From NCBI GenBank assembly GCA_938002965.1, contig CALKZY010000004.1, positions 1 through 64,000 on the forward strand: 64,000 nucleotides of DNA. The letters are read 5' to 3'. Within the stretch, counting starts at the first letter, position 1; each line of letters begins with the position of its first letter. A program made the position numbers and the translations under genes. Positions 31,525-40,591 of the stretch are shown one piece after another. The notes under the pieces are model-generated. The model was given only the letters and a program-made list of their open reading frames with translations, was not told the origin of the DNA and did no database searches. This DNA is from an uncultured Acidimicrobiales bacterium. Lineage in GTDB: Bacteria > Actinomycetota > Acidimicrobiia > Acidimicrobiales > SZUA-35.

Positions 31525-33045
31525 ATGACCAGTTCTACTACTTCTACCCCTCCCGTTTCCTCAACGGCTAGGGCCGGATCAGGCGGCGCCTTTCGCCACC
31601 TCCTGACCAAGATCGGCCCATTGGCCGTAGTCGGCTCATTAATCGTTTCCTGGCCGGCATTCGCCGGCGCTACCGGCGAAGACGGCAACGTAGCGTTCGG
31701 CCTTTGGGTCGGCGCTGCCTCCATTCTGTTGATGAGCTGGAGCTTCCTGCTCGCTCTTCGGCCTAAAGTCCTGGAGCCACTGTTCGGCGGACTGGACTCG
31801 ATGTACAAAGTCCACCGCTGGGCGGGGGCGGTGTCAGTCGCCTTCATGTTCCTGCACACCAGCATCGAACCCGAGATCGACGGCGGAATCAGAGGCGCAG
31901 CCCGCTCGCTAGCCGAGTCGGCTGAGGAGCTGGCCGGTGTCGGCGAAGTCATGATCTATGTGCTCATAGGTTTGAGTGTGCTGCGCCTGTTCCCTTACCG
32001 ATGGTGGCGCTTGACCCACAAACTCTTGGGCATCCCGTTTGCCTTCGCCTGCTTCCACTTCTTCACCGCCGAGAAGCCGTACGCCAACAACTCATCGTGG
32101 GGATGGTGGTTCGGCACCTGGATGGTCGTCGGCGTCGTTGCCTTCTTGGCCAGAGTCGTCGGCAAGGACATGGTGGACAAGGGACACCGGTATCGGGTCG
32201 CTGTGGCCGAACACTACCGGTCAGCCGATGCTGGACCAGGCACTACCAGGCTCATCCTTGAGCCAGTGGGCAGGCCCCTAAATCAACACGCCGGCCAGTT
32301 CGCCTTTATGAAATTGGATGTGCCCGGCATGTCCGAGCCGCACCCATTCACCATCGCTTCATCACCTAACAACGACAATCTTGAGTTCTACATCCGCCAC
32401 CTGGGTGACTGGTCAGCCAAGCTCCCTGACACTGACCTTGTCGGCGCCTCCGCTCACGTCGAAGGTCCGTACGGAATGTTCGAACCTCTAGGCGGACGGG
32501 ACGAACCAGTGTTGTGGGTCGCAGGCGGGGTGGGTATCACCCCGTTCCTGGCCGCCATCGACAGCCTTGCCCCGGCGACACCTGGAGTCGCTGCGGCCTC
32601 CGCTCCCGTTCTGTTGTACGCCACCCGAAGCACCGAGGCCGAGCGTGCTATCAGCCCCGATCCAATCATCGACGAACTGAAGCGGGCCGACAAAGAAGGT
32701 CGCATCAGGCTGAACTTGTTCACGCCCGACACCGGACGCCTGTCTACCGAAGAACTCGACCGTTTGTTCCCTGGCGGGTTGAAGGGTTATCACGTGGCCC
32801 TATGTGGGCCGACCGGCCTGGTGAAGTCGATGAGCAAGGCGGCCAACAGGCTGGGGGCCGCCCGGGTCGAAACCGAGGACTTCGACATCCGTGGCGGAGT
32901 CGGGCCCGACCGGATCACCAAAGAACACGTCGCCAAGCTCCCCGACCGGGTTACCAAGGGACTCACCGCCGAACGCGTCGGAAAGGTTCGAGCAGCGGCC
33001 GACCAGCTTTCCCGCTCCGGCTCGAAGCTCCGCAACCGCAGCTAG
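31525..33045 (+). CDS. Ferric-reductase-like transmembrane flavoprotein
   Basis: 506 residues from ATG 31525; TTG 31504 in frame is less likely. A Ser/Thr-rich tail is followed by about six helices of the ferric-reductase-like domain with His residues positioned for heme (KVHRWAGAVSVAFMFLHTS, RLTHKLLGIPFAFACFHFF). Then come an FAD-binding domain (HAGQFAFMKL, EPHPFTIASSP) and an NAD(P)-binding domain (VLWVAGGVGITPFLAAID, ALCGPTGLVKSM). The C-terminal 60 residues are a basic tail not typical of the family. It moves electrons from NAD(P)H through FAD and heme across the membrane; the acceptor (iron, oxygen or other) is unknown. Confidence 0.85.
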   Translation: MTSSTTSTPPVSSTARAGSGGAFRHLLTKIGPLAVVGSLIVSWPAFAGATGEDGNVAFGLWVGAASILLMSWSFLLALRPKVLEPLFGGLDSMYKVHRWAGAVSVAFMFLHTSIEPEIDGGIRGAARSLAESAEELAGVGEVMIYVLIGLSVLRLFPYRWWRLTHKLLGIPFAFACFHFFTAEKPYANNSSWGWWFGTWMVVGVVAFLARVVGKDMVDKGHRYRVAVAEHYRSADAGPGTTRLILEPVGRPLNQHAGQFAFMKLDVPGMSEPHPFTIASSPNNDNLEFYIRHLGDWSAKLPDTDLVGASAHVEGPYGMFEPLGGRDEPVLWVAGGVGITPFLAAIDSLAPATPGVAAASAPVLLYATRSTEAERAISPDPIIDELKRADKEGRIRLNLFTPDTGRLSTEELDRLFPGGLKGYHVALCGPTGLVKSMSKAANRLGAARVETEDFDIRGGVGPDRITKEHVAKLPDRVTKGLTAERVGKVRAAADQLSRSGSKLRNRS

Positions 33046-33054
33046 GACCCCTTT

Positions 33055-33080
33055 GCCCTGGGCCGTTCGCCGCCCAGGGC
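33055..33080. terminator. Perfect hairpin between flavoprotein and agmatinase genes
   Basis: GCCCTGGGC, 8-nt loop, GCCCAGGGC: a perfect 9-bp GC-rich stem 10 nt after the flavoprotein stop. There is no T tract, so it may terminate weakly, stabilise the 3' end, or be an operator just upstream of the agmatinase promoter. Confidence 0.45.
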
Positions 33081-33104
33081 AGGCGTCCGATACTGTGGCC
33101 GACT

Positions 33105-34139
33105 ATGGATTACGAGAAGTTGGCAGCCCTACGGGCCAAGTTTGAAGACACAGCGGGCGACAACGTCTCGGGCAAGTTCAAGAAGGTGATTGATGCCGTC
33201 TACACCGCCCCCGGCGAACGAAGCCTCCCATACGTCGGTATCCCCACCCTGCTCGACACCCCGGTATCCGAGAGCGCTGAGGACCTCGATGTTGCTCTGC
33301 TTGGCGCACCAATGGACCTCGGGGTGACCAACCGCCCCGGAGCCCGCTTTGGTCCCAGGGCCATGCGGTCCATCGAACGAGTCGGACCGTACAACCATGT
33401 GCTCGATGTCGTCCCCATAGGTGAACTTCGCTGCGGTGACATTGGTGATGTGCCGTTCAAGTCTCGATTCAGCCTGGAGCAATCCATCAACGACATCGAG
33501 AACTTCATTGCTGAGGTGGTGGCCGCCGGGGCCAAGCCCTTGACTGCCGGCGGCGACCATTCGATCAGCTACCCGATTCTCAAGGCGCTCGGAGCTGAGG
33601 ACGCCCTGGGCCCGGTCGGCATGTTACACATCGACGCCCACTGCGACACTCAGGGGGCCTTCGACGGTTCAAAGTTCCACCACGGAGCGCCGTTCCGCCT
33701 GGCCACCCTGGCTGGTGTGCTGGACCCCGACAGGACCATCCAGGTCGGCATTCGCGGTAGTGCCGAGTTCGCCTGGGAGTTCTCCTACGAGTCCGGAATG
33801 ACCGTCGTTCACATCGAGGACTTCGCTGCCCGCGGTGTCAACAGTGTCATCGAGCAGTGCAAAGAGGTGCTAGGCGACGGGCCGGTCTACGTTTCCATCG
33901 ACGTTGACGGCATCGACCCGGCCTTCACCCCCGGCACCGGCACTCCCGAAGTCGGTGGCCTCACTCCCCGCGAAGTTCAAGCGCTACTGCACGGTGTAGC
34001 CGGGATGGATGTGGTTGGCGGTGACGTGGTCGAGGTCGCTCCACAGTACGACCCGTCGACCAACACGGCGCATGTGGCGGCACAGATGATGTTTGAGATC
34101 TTGTCGTTGATGGCAGTTCGGGCCGCCGCCGACCGCTAA
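33105..34139 (+). CDS. speB: Agmatinase / ureohydrolase family protein
   Basis: 344 residues from ATG 33105; TACTGT (33091-33096) ends 8 nt upstream. The di-manganese ligands of the arginase/agmatinase family are all there: GGDHSISYP, HIDAHCDTQ and SIDVDGIDPAFTPGTGTPE. The family removes urea from agmatine or other guanidino compounds. Length and the N-terminal DVALLGAPMDLGVTNRPGARFGPRAMR block fit bacterial agmatinase, but guanidinobutyrase and guanidinopropionase look alike. The large open frame upstream of 33105 is a shadow of the flavoprotein gene. Confidence 0.85.
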   Translation: MDYEKLAALRAKFEDTAGDNVSGKFKKVIDAVYTAPGERSLPYVGIPTLLDTPVSESAEDLDVALLGAPMDLGVTNRPGARFGPRAMRSIERVGPYNHVLDVVPIGELRCGDIGDVPFKSRFSLEQSINDIENFIAEVVAAGAKPLTAGGDHSISYPILKALGAEDALGPVGMLHIDAHCDTQGAFDGSKFHHGAPFRLATLAGVLDPDRTIQVGIRGSAEFAWEFSYESGMTVVHIEDFAARGVNSVIEQCKEVLGDGPVYVSIDVDGIDPAFTPGTGTPEVGGLTPREVQALLHGVAGMDVVGGDVVEVAPQYDPSTNTAHVAAQMMFEILSLMAVRAAADR

Positions 34140-34205
34140 ACCTACATCGTAAGCATTGGGTTAAGCCCGGCGATCGACTCGCTACCGCTAGCTACGGTTC
34201 GAGGC

Positions 34206-35372
34206 ATGGCACGCCCGTCGTTGTCCACGCTCAGAGAGCTATCCGGCCTGATGTTGGCCAGCGTGATCCTTATCAGCTGCACCGGTGGCGACAACGAGCC
34301 CACATCGGATCTGTCGTCGAATGTGGTCAACGCCGACCTGAACGAACCTGAATCTCCTGATGTCGAGCAATCGGCGGCTGATCCGTCACCGATGGAAGAC
34401 GAACCGACCGGCGACCTTGTCGTTGCTGTCCAGAGCAATCCTGACACCGCTCCAACGTCTGCGACATCAACAGCGCCGGAGACACCAACCGATCCGGACA
34501 TGTCAACAACCGGTTCAACAACAACATCCACAACAACAACATCCACAACCAAGCCGAAGACGAACTCCAGCACGTCAAGCAGCGATGGGTCACCAAGCAG
34601 TCGGTCGGATAGCAAGAACAACGCAACTACTACCACGACAGCATCAACAATCCCGACACCGACGACCGCCGTGACCAAACCAACATCGACGACCGGTAGT
34701 AAACCGCGGCCGGTCGGTGAGAGGTTCGCCACATTGGCGCCAGGAAGTCGGTTGCCCAGCGGAGCCGAATGCTCCGAGCGGGTCCGCTCAGCACCCGAAA
34801 CCCGCCCGGGCAATGCCCGCTTCAACCAAACAAGAGGGTCCGACTCACACGATGAGTTCGCCCGGGTTGATGGGAACTTCACCGGGACCACCGACGAGAT
34901 CCTCCAATGGGTGGCGTGCAAGTGGGGAATCGACGAGAACATCGTGCGAGCGCAAGCGGTGATCGAGTCGTGGTGGGATATGAACACCGGCGGAGATCGC
35001 ACCGGCGACCAGTCGGCCTGCCACCCGGATCTTCGACGTCCCAGCGGTGACTGCCCGGAGTCAATCGGGCTGCTCCAAGTTCGTTATCTTTACCACGGCG
35101 ACGCCTTCGAAGACTCAAACGCCATCCGATCTACCGCCTACAACGCCGACTACACCTACGCCGTCTGGCGGGAGTGCTTCGAAGGTCGACTCGACTGGCT
35201 CAACGACGTAGAGCGAGGGCGTGACTACCGGGGCGGAGACGCCGACGGGTGTTTGGGAGTCTGGTTCTCAGGTCGGTGGTACACCGAACCGGCCGTTGAC
35301 TACATCACTCGGCTCAACGAGATCAAGGCCAACAGAACCTGGGAGTCATCAGACTTCCTCGGCTACAGCTAG
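34206..35372 (+). CDS. Lipoprotein with lysozyme-like (transglycosylase SLT-like) domain
   Basis: 388 residues. Signal with lipobox LISCTGG (Cys near residue 24), then about 150 residues of Ser/Thr/Asn/Asp-rich linker with short 15-bp DNA repeats (34516-34545), then a C-terminal domain of about 210 residues. In the latter, EILQWVACKWGIDENIVRAQ followed by VIESWWDMNTGG and ESIGLLQVRY has the layout of lysozyme-fold lytic transglycosylases, with the Glu of VIES as the likely catalytic residue; four or more Cys may form disulfides. It probably cleaves peptidoglycan or another glycan outside the membrane. TACGGT (34193-34198) ends 7 nt before the ATG (leaderless). Confidence 0.7.
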   Translation: MARPSLSTLRELSGLMLASVILISCTGGDNEPTSDLSSNVVNADLNEPESPDVEQSAADPSPMEDEPTGDLVVAVQSNPDTAPTSATSTAPETPTDPDMSTTGSTTTSTTTTSTTKPKTNSSTSSSDGSPSSRSDSKNNATTTTTASTIPTPTTAVTKPTSTTGSKPRPVGERFATLAPGSRLPSGAECSERVRSAPETRPGNARFNQTRGSDSHDEFARVDGNFTGTTDEILQWVACKWGIDENIVRAQAVIESWWDMNTGGDRTGDQSACHPDLRRPSGDCPESIGLLQVRYLYHGDAFEDSNAIRSTAYNADYTYAVWRECFEGRLDWLNDVERGRDYRGGDADGCLGVWFSGRWYTEPAVDYITRLNEIKANRTWESSDFLGYS

Positions 35373-35388
35373 GCAAGAATCACAGCCA

Positions 35389-35600
35389 CTAGGCCGACCG
35401 GATGGCGAACCAGTTGATGCCAAATTTGCCGCCGTTGATGATCTCCAGCCGATTGACATGAACTCCGGCTTCAATGTTTGTGAGCCCCGACTGCAGTTCA
35501 ACCCAGTTGCCGTTTCCCCCAGTGGACGACACGTCGAATTGCGCCCGTAACAACGTTAGCGAAAGATCTAGTTCGCCTGGGTCAGCGGGGTGAAGCGCCG
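35389..35600 (-). pseudogene. Remnant of a CBM6-like carbohydrate-binding domain
   Basis: Read on the minus strand with stop TAG at 35389-35391, about 70 codons stay open back into the end of bipA. They encode QFDVSSTGGNGNWVEL, then NIEAGVHVNRLEIINGG and GINWFAIRSA before the stop. The order of a WV-type strand, an AGVHVNRLEI strand and a final N-W pair is that of the C-terminal part of CBM6/CBM35-like beta-sandwiches. There is no start codon, signal peptide or catalytic domain, so it looks like the tail of a lost secreted protein. Confidence 0.5.
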
Positions 35601-35603
35601 AGC

Positions 35604-37454
35604 CTACGATGCAGCCGCAGCCGCTTTGCGGGCCTTGACAACCCTGGCGCGAGCGATCGGATCCAGATCAACCTTGCGGAGTCGGATGGCTTCCGGTGTC
35701 ACCTCGACTGCCTCGTCTTCAGCGATGAATTCGAGTGCCTGCTCCAGCGAGAGATCCTTTGCTGGAGTCAATTTTACTGTGGCATCGGAGGCGGCGGCAC
35801 GGTGGTTGGTCAGCTGCTTTTCCTTGCAGACATTTACGTCCATGTCCTCGGAACGGCTGTTCTCGCCAACGATCATGCCGCAATACACAACGGTGCCGGG
35901 CTTTACCAACATCTGTGCCCGCTCCTGCAAACCAATCATGGCATAGGTGGTGGCGGGACCTTGCCGATCGGCCACCAGCGAGCCAGTTTGGCGGGTCCGA
36001 ATAGGGCCGAACCAGGGCTCGAAACCAGCCATTGACTGGTTAATCACACCCGTTCCGCGAGTAGTGGTGAGGAACTCTGTGCGAAAACCGATGAGGCCCC
36101 GGGCTGGAACCAAAAAGTCAATCCGTACCCAACCGGTGCCAGGATTGATCATGTTCTCCAACCGGCCTTTGCGTTCGGCCATCAGCTGGGTGACCGCTCC
36201 AAGGTGATCTTCAGGAACGTCGATGACCACCTGCTCGACCGGCTCGTGAGTCTTGCCGTCTATCTCTCGCGTGACAACCTGCGGCTTGCCCACAGTCAGC
36301 TCGAAGCCTTCTCGACGCATAGTTTCGACCAGCACCGCCAGTTGCAGTTCACCTCGGGCCTGAACTTCCCAGACATCGGGCTTTTCGGTGTTGAAGACTC
36401 GAAGGCTCATGTTGCCAACCAGTTCAGAGTCCAGACGACCTTTCACCAGCCGAGCAGTGAGTTTGGGTCCTGATTTGCCGGCCAGAGGCGACGAGTTCAC
36501 GCCAATGGTCATGGACAACGACGGTTCGTCAACCGAGATCACCGGCATCGGCTTTGGCGTGTCAACATCCACCAGCGTCTCGCCGATAAGGATGTCTTCA
36601 ATACCGGCGACGGCAACCAGATCACCCGGTCCAGCTTCGTCGGCAGGCACACGATCGAGAGCCTCGGTCAAGTACATTTCGCTGATCTTGACCCGGTCGA
36701 TCGACCCGTCAACTCGGCTTAGCCCGACTGAGGCACCTTTGCGGAGGGTTCCGTTCATGACCCGGCACAGCGCTAGGCGACCTAGGTACGGGCTGACATC
36801 CAGGTTGGTCACCCACGCCTGAAGGGGATGGTCAACCTCAAACGTCGGGGCCGGGACCGACGAGACGATCGTCTCGAACAGGGGGTTCAGATCAGTGCCG
36901 ACTGCGCCGTCTTCCAGCGAAGCCCAGCCGTCCCGGGCCGCGCAGTACAGGATCGGGAAGTCGATTTGGTCGTCGTCGGCTTCGACCTCCAAGAGGAGGT
37001 CCATAAACAGCTCGTAAACCTCATCTACCACTTCGGCGCTGCGGGCATCCGGGCGATCAACCTTGTTGATCACCAGCACGACGGGAAGCTGACGGGCGAG
37101 GGCCTTGCGCAAGACAAACCGAGTCTGGGGCAGCGGGCCTTCAGCGGCGTCGACCAACAGCACCACACCGTCAACCATGGTCAACGCCCGCTCAACCTCG
37201 CCACCGAAGTCGGCGTGGCCAGGGGTATCGACAATATTGAGGGTCAGATCCTTCCAACGCACAGAGGTGTTCTTGGCCAGGATGGTGATGCCCTTTTCAC
37301 GCTCCAGATCGTTGGAGTCCATGACGCGCTCGGCCACGTCCTCGTTGGCGCGAAAAACGCCGGTCTGCTGCAGCATGGCATCGACCAGCGTGGTCTTGCC
37401 GTGATCAACGTGGGCCACAATGGCGACGTTGCGCAGGTCTTCTCGTTGGGCCAT
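35604..37454 (-). CDS. typA: Translational GTPase TypA/BipA
   Basis: 616 residues, normal length. A ribosome-associated GTPase used under stress and in low-temperature ribosome assembly. G motifs: [14 protein letters not shown] at the N-terminus, the switch [29 protein letters not shown] and [10 protein letters not shown]. Domains II, III, V and the TypA-specific C-terminal domain ([24 protein letters not shown]) follow. The ATG has a GAGG site about 9 nt upstream. It stands alone between a gene remnant and the sigma/anti-sigma pair. Confidence 0.96.
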   Translation of the reverse strand: MAQREDLRNVAIVAHVDHGKTTLVDAMLQQTGVFRANEDVAERVMDSNDLEREKGITILAKNTSVRWKDLTLNIVDTPGHADFGGEVERALTMVDGVVLLVDAAEGPLPQTRFVLRKALARQLPVVLVINKVDRPDARSAEVVDEVYELFMDLLLEVEADDDQIDFPILYCAARDGWASLEDGAVGTDLNPLFETIVSSVPAPTFEVDHPLQAWVTNLDVSPYLGRLALCRVMNGTLRKGASVGLSRVDGSIDRVKISEMYLTEALDRVPADEAGPGDLVAVAGIEDILIGETLVDVDTPKPMPVISVDEPSLSMTIGVNSSPLAGKSGPKLTARLVKGRLDSELVGNMSLRVFNTEKPDVWEVQARGELQLAVLVETMRREGFELTVGKPQVVTREIDGKTHEPVEQVVIDVPEDHLGAVTQLMAERKGRLENMINPGTGWVRIDFLVPARGLIGFRTEFLTTTRGTGVINQSMAGFEPWFGPIRTRQTGSLVADRQGPATTYAMIGLQERAQMLVKPGTVVYCGMIVGENSRSEDMDVNVCKEKQLTNHRAAASDATVKLTPAKDLSLEQALEFIAEDEAVEVTPEAIRLRKVDLDPIARARVVKARKAAAAAS

Positions 37455-37647
37455 GACTCTGCCTCGGTTCAGCTAAGGATCGGGGCGCGAAAGCCCGTGA
37501 AGAATGCCGGAGCCGTCCTGAGGCAGCGCGACGTGGAACAACGTTTAAGGGTACCTGCTCGCATCAAAAGGGCGGCGATGGTTCGCCCGGTCGTAACGCC
37601 GAGCCTGCCACCGCTGCTTCTGCAGCACTGGCTATCTCCAGGCGCAG

Positions 37648-38751
37648 CTAGTTTGACCGGCCGTGGAAGCGAATCTGATTGATCTCGCTGTGCACGGTAC
37701 TTACACCCCACCACACGTTCAGCTCGGCGTCCAGCAGCTCCTCGGGAAGCGGCGGGAGGTCGGTTTGACGGAAAAACTGCTGGCCGTCAACAAAAATTGT
37801 CATCGACGTTTCGGCAAACTCGAACGTGACTTGGTTGAAGCAGGCTACGGACTCGTCGGTGACATCGCATTGGGCGAAGACGGTGCCGTCGGCATCCACT
37901 CCGCCTTCGGGCGGCGTGGATAGATCCTCGGTAAAGAAGGTCGTCTTCCAGTCCGTGTCTCCATCGGGGTTCACCAAACGGCATCCGGCCACACCACCTT
38001 CGGTAATACTGCACGACAAGCTGTACTCCCCGGCGAAGACCTCCGGCGGGGACGACGCCCGTTCCAGGATCTGGCGACTGTCAGATGCCGCGGTGACGAT
38101 CACCCAGTGACCCTCACCAGCCGCTTCATTGCCAGAGCGCTCAGCGTGTCCGCCTACTAGTTCAGTTTCGACCCGCAGTATCCCGTCATTGAAGCGGGCT
38201 TGCTCAGCAAGAGCAAAGACAGCACCGCCAGAACGGGGTTCCGGATCAACGGGTAGCGGACCGGTTTCGGCCGGGAACGGGATGATCTCAGCCACCCACC
38301 AAGGCTCGCGTTCGCCTTCGGTGATCTCGATGACTCGGGCTTCGACTCCACCGTAGGTCATCACGTCAAGGTCGCGTAGCGAACGACCATCGCTGGCGCC
38401 GTCAACCGGGCACAACATTGAAACCGGGTCGTCGGCCAGGGCGCCTTGAGCTCCGTCGGCCAGGCCGGTCGACGGGTCGACTAGGACGGCACACGCCGCA
38501 GGGGCAATCACGGTTTCGTCGTCACCCTCCTCACCCGACAGTGCAAACAATGCTCCGCCACCGATGAGCAGCACAAGCAGCCCGGCAGCCACCAACCAAA
38601 AGCTCTGTCGACCGCCATCGGCCGGGCCGACGGCTCGAGTATCGGTGGCTTCGCCCCAGGCAGCATCGAAGACGGCATCAGCTCCACGCGTCTCACCGCG
38701 GTGCTGAAGCTTGTTCAGTTCGTGGGTAATCTTGGCTGATTCGCTGCTCAC
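37648..38751 (-). CDS. Membrane protein paired with ECF sigma factor, probable anti-sigma factor with lectin-like outer domain
   Basis: 367 residues starting at GTG 38751 inside the sigma gene's stop (TAGTG, 1-nt overlap), so the two are coupled. A 50-residue cytoplasmic tail, one helix (about 51-72), then a 290-residue outer domain with several Cys (APAACAVLV, SMLCPVDG, LSCSITEG, GCRLVNP). The beta-rich end (WKTTFFTEDLS, MTIFVDGQQFFRQTDLP, LNVWWGVSTVHSEINQIRFH) resembles concanavalin/LamG-type lectin folds. There is no recognisable zinc anti-sigma motif in the short tail, so the anti-sigma role is inferred from position and topology. Confidence 0.7.
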   Translation of the reverse strand: MSSESAKITHELNKLQHRGETRGADAVFDAAWGEATDTRAVGPADGGRQSFWLVAAGLLVLLIGGGALFALSGEEGDDETVIAPAACAVLVDPSTGLADGAQGALADDPVSMLCPVDGASDGRSLRDLDVMTYGGVEARVIEITEGEREPWWVAEIIPFPAETGPLPVDPEPRSGGAVFALAEQARFNDGILRVETELVGGHAERSGNEAAGEGHWVIVTAASDSRQILERASSPPEVFAGEYSLSCSITEGGVAGCRLVNPDGDTDWKTTFFTEDLSTPPEGGVDADGTVFAQCDVTDESVACFNQVTFEFAETSMTIFVDGQQFFRQTDLPPLPEELLDAELNVWWGVSTVHSEINQIRFHGRSN

Positions 38752-39218
38752 TACACGGCCTCTCCGCTGAGATGCTCTCGCAGCCTTGCTCGACTGCGCG
38801 ATAGTCGGAGGTGGACGGCGTTCTCGGTCAAATCCAGGATATTGGCTACTTCGCTGCCGGCTCGACCCTCGACTTCGGTCATGAAGATGATGGCCCGATC
38901 GGTTGGGTTCAGTATCTCAAGAAAAGAGACATCGCTGGGGTAGGCCTGATCAATCTCTATGTCGGGACGGATCTTTACAACAACGCCCCGCCACCGACTG
39001 AGCTTGCGGCGGCGGTTGGCCGCCAGGTTGGCGATTGTTCGACGAAGGTAAGCCCCGGGATAGTCCAACGTAGACAACGACGTCGACTTCAAGACCTTGG
39101 CCAGCGCTTCTTGGACCAGGTCATCGGGCTCGTCCTCGCTGGGCCCAACGACGGCGGCATAGGCGCGCAATCCGGGGTAGATCTCCCGGAAAATGTCAGC
39201 GTCGACTTGCTTTCCCAT
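38751..39218 (-). CDS. ECF-type RNA polymerase sigma factor
   Basis: 155 residues. Region 2 is recognisable (PDDLVQEALAKVLKS, AYLRRTIANLAANRRRK), followed by a short linker and region 4 with a helix-turn-helix (FMTEVEGRAGSEVANILDL, TENAVHLRLSRSRARLREHL). It directs RNA polymerase to a small regulon, probably on a cell-surface signal sensed by the coupled membrane protein. ATG 39218 follows a GGGCGGA stretch. I could not pick out a clear autoregulated promoter in the 188 nt upstream. Confidence 0.88.
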   Translation of the reverse strand: MGKQVDADIFREIYPGLRAYAAVVGPSEDEPDDLVQEALAKVLKSTSLSTLDYPGAYLRRTIANLAANRRRKLSRWRGVVVKIRPDIEIDQAYPSDVSFLEILNPTDRAIIFMTEVEGRAGSEVANILDLTENAVHLRLSRSRARLREHLSGEAV

Positions 39219-39406
39219 TCCGCCCTACCCGATCAAAGCCCTGCTCATCTCCAGGCTGAAGACTAGCTTTCTTTGACCTCCCCAGCCATCACCGGTACCA
39301 GTGCTACGACTAGGGGCTGCTCCGAACATCTCGGCCACCATGGCTGCAGCGCCCTGTCAGCCCGTGGTAGTCCAACTCGAACTGCGGTAGCGGGCTGGAG
39401 CCGGCC

Positions 39407-40591
39407 TCAGTGCTCGCCGGTCAGAGCCCGGTCAACCAACTCAATTGGGTGAATGGTGGCCACCTCGGCTTGAGCCAGATGCATGGAACATCCGGGGTTG
39501 GCACTGGCCACCACGTCAGAGGCGGCCCGATCAATGGCCTCCACCTTACGATCCCGAATTTGGCCGGCCAGCTCAGTTTGAAGTACCGAGTAGGCGCCTC
39601 CGGCCCCACAGCACAAACCATCGTCGTTCAGTTCGACCAGTTCCCGCACAAACGGCTTCAACACCACACGAGTGGCTTCGTGCACCCGCTGAACGTGGCG
39701 CAAATGGCATGGGTCCTGGACCGCCACGCGCATGTCTACCGGACTGCCGCCCGATGCCTCAAAAGCGGCTTCGAGTTTGTCGACGTGATCGGCCAAGAAC
39801 TCGCTGATGTCGAACACTCGGTCAGCGAAGCGAGCGGCCTCGGCGGTGCCAAGTAGGTGGCCGTAGTCCTTCATTGCAGCACCGCAACCGGCCGAGTTGA
39901 CCACGATGGGCGCGTCGGCGAACGGGGCTTTGCCCAGCGACGCCATCATGGCCTCGGCCAGTGAACGGGCGTCACCGGTCATGCCGGCGTGGGTTTGCAG
40001 GGCACCGCAGCATGGGGCCAGGTCGCTGGTTGGAGTGACCCCGAATCCGGCCGCTTCCAGCACCCGCTGAGTCGCCCGGTGGACGTCACGTTGCCAGGCG
40101 TCCATTACACAACCGGTGAACATCAACACGTCGGTTCCCGAAGCCTCAAGCGGTTCTTGACGGAGCGGTAGTTCGCTGGGCAGTCCAAGCCGCTTCGGCA
40201 CCAGACCGGTCTTGGCCACCACCGCCAGCGCCGCCGATCCGGCCTGGAGCAGACGAGGGTTGGCCAGCGGCTTGAGTGCCAATTGTTGCCATCGTGGGGT
40301 CATTTCCCCGGCATCGACAAGCGTCTCGCGCGTCTGCTCCATCAGGTGTCCGTAGGGCACGCCGCTAGGGCAAGCCGGTTCACACCCTCGGCACTGGACA
40401 CAGGTGGCGAAAGCGTCGACGACCTCGGCGGTTACGGGAGCGTCGTTGTACTGCACTTCCCGCATGAGCTGAATGCGCCCCCGGGGTGACATCGTCTCAT
40501 CACCAGTAACCCGGAACGTCGGGCAGTGCGGCAGGCACAGTCCGCACTGCACACAGCTGCTGAGTTCGTCGTCGTCAAGTTTCAAATCCAC
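39407..40591 (-). CDS. glcF: Glycolate oxidase iron-sulfur subunit
   Basis: 394 residues. Two 4Fe-4S clusters are marked by CVQCGLCLPHCPTF near residue 14 and CVQCRGCEPACPSG near residue 65. Two CCG domains follow, with CC motifs (LAPCCGALQTH, GLCCGAGGAYS) that bind a further cluster or cofactor. With GlcD and GlcE it forms the membrane-associated glycolate dehydrogenase that passes electrons to the quinone pool. It is the last gene of the glc operon; its GTG overlaps the glcE stop by 1 nt (TAGTG). Confidence 0.93.
   Translation of the reverse strand: MDLKLDDDELSSCVQCGLCLPHCPTFRVTGDETMSPRGRIQLMREVQYNDAPVTAEVVDAFATCVQCRGCEPACPSGVPYGHLMEQTRETLVDAGEMTPRWQQLALKPLANPRLLQAGSAALAVVAKTGLVPKRLGLPSELPLRQEPLEASGTDVLMFTGCVMDAWQRDVHRATQRVLEAAGFGVTPTSDLAPCCGALQTHAGMTGDARSLAEAMMASLGKAPFADAPIVVNSAGCGAAMKDYGHLLGTAEAARFADRVFDISEFLADHVDKLEAAFEASGGSPVDMRVAVQDPCHLRHVQRVHEATRVVLKPFVRELVELNDDGLCCGAGGAYSVLQTELAGQIRDRKVEAIDRAASDVVASANPGCSMHLAQAEVATIHPIELVDRALTGEH

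Noticed and set aside
32514-33104. Long open frame running into the agmatinase gene
   Set aside because: It lies antiparallel in codon sense to the ferric-reductase-like gene's own frame, is Arg-rich and has no similarity; agmatinase similarity begins at 33105.
39219-39406. tRNA or small RNA gene between the sigma and glcF genes
   Set aside because: I found no cloverleaf or T-loop sequence in this 188-nt gap.
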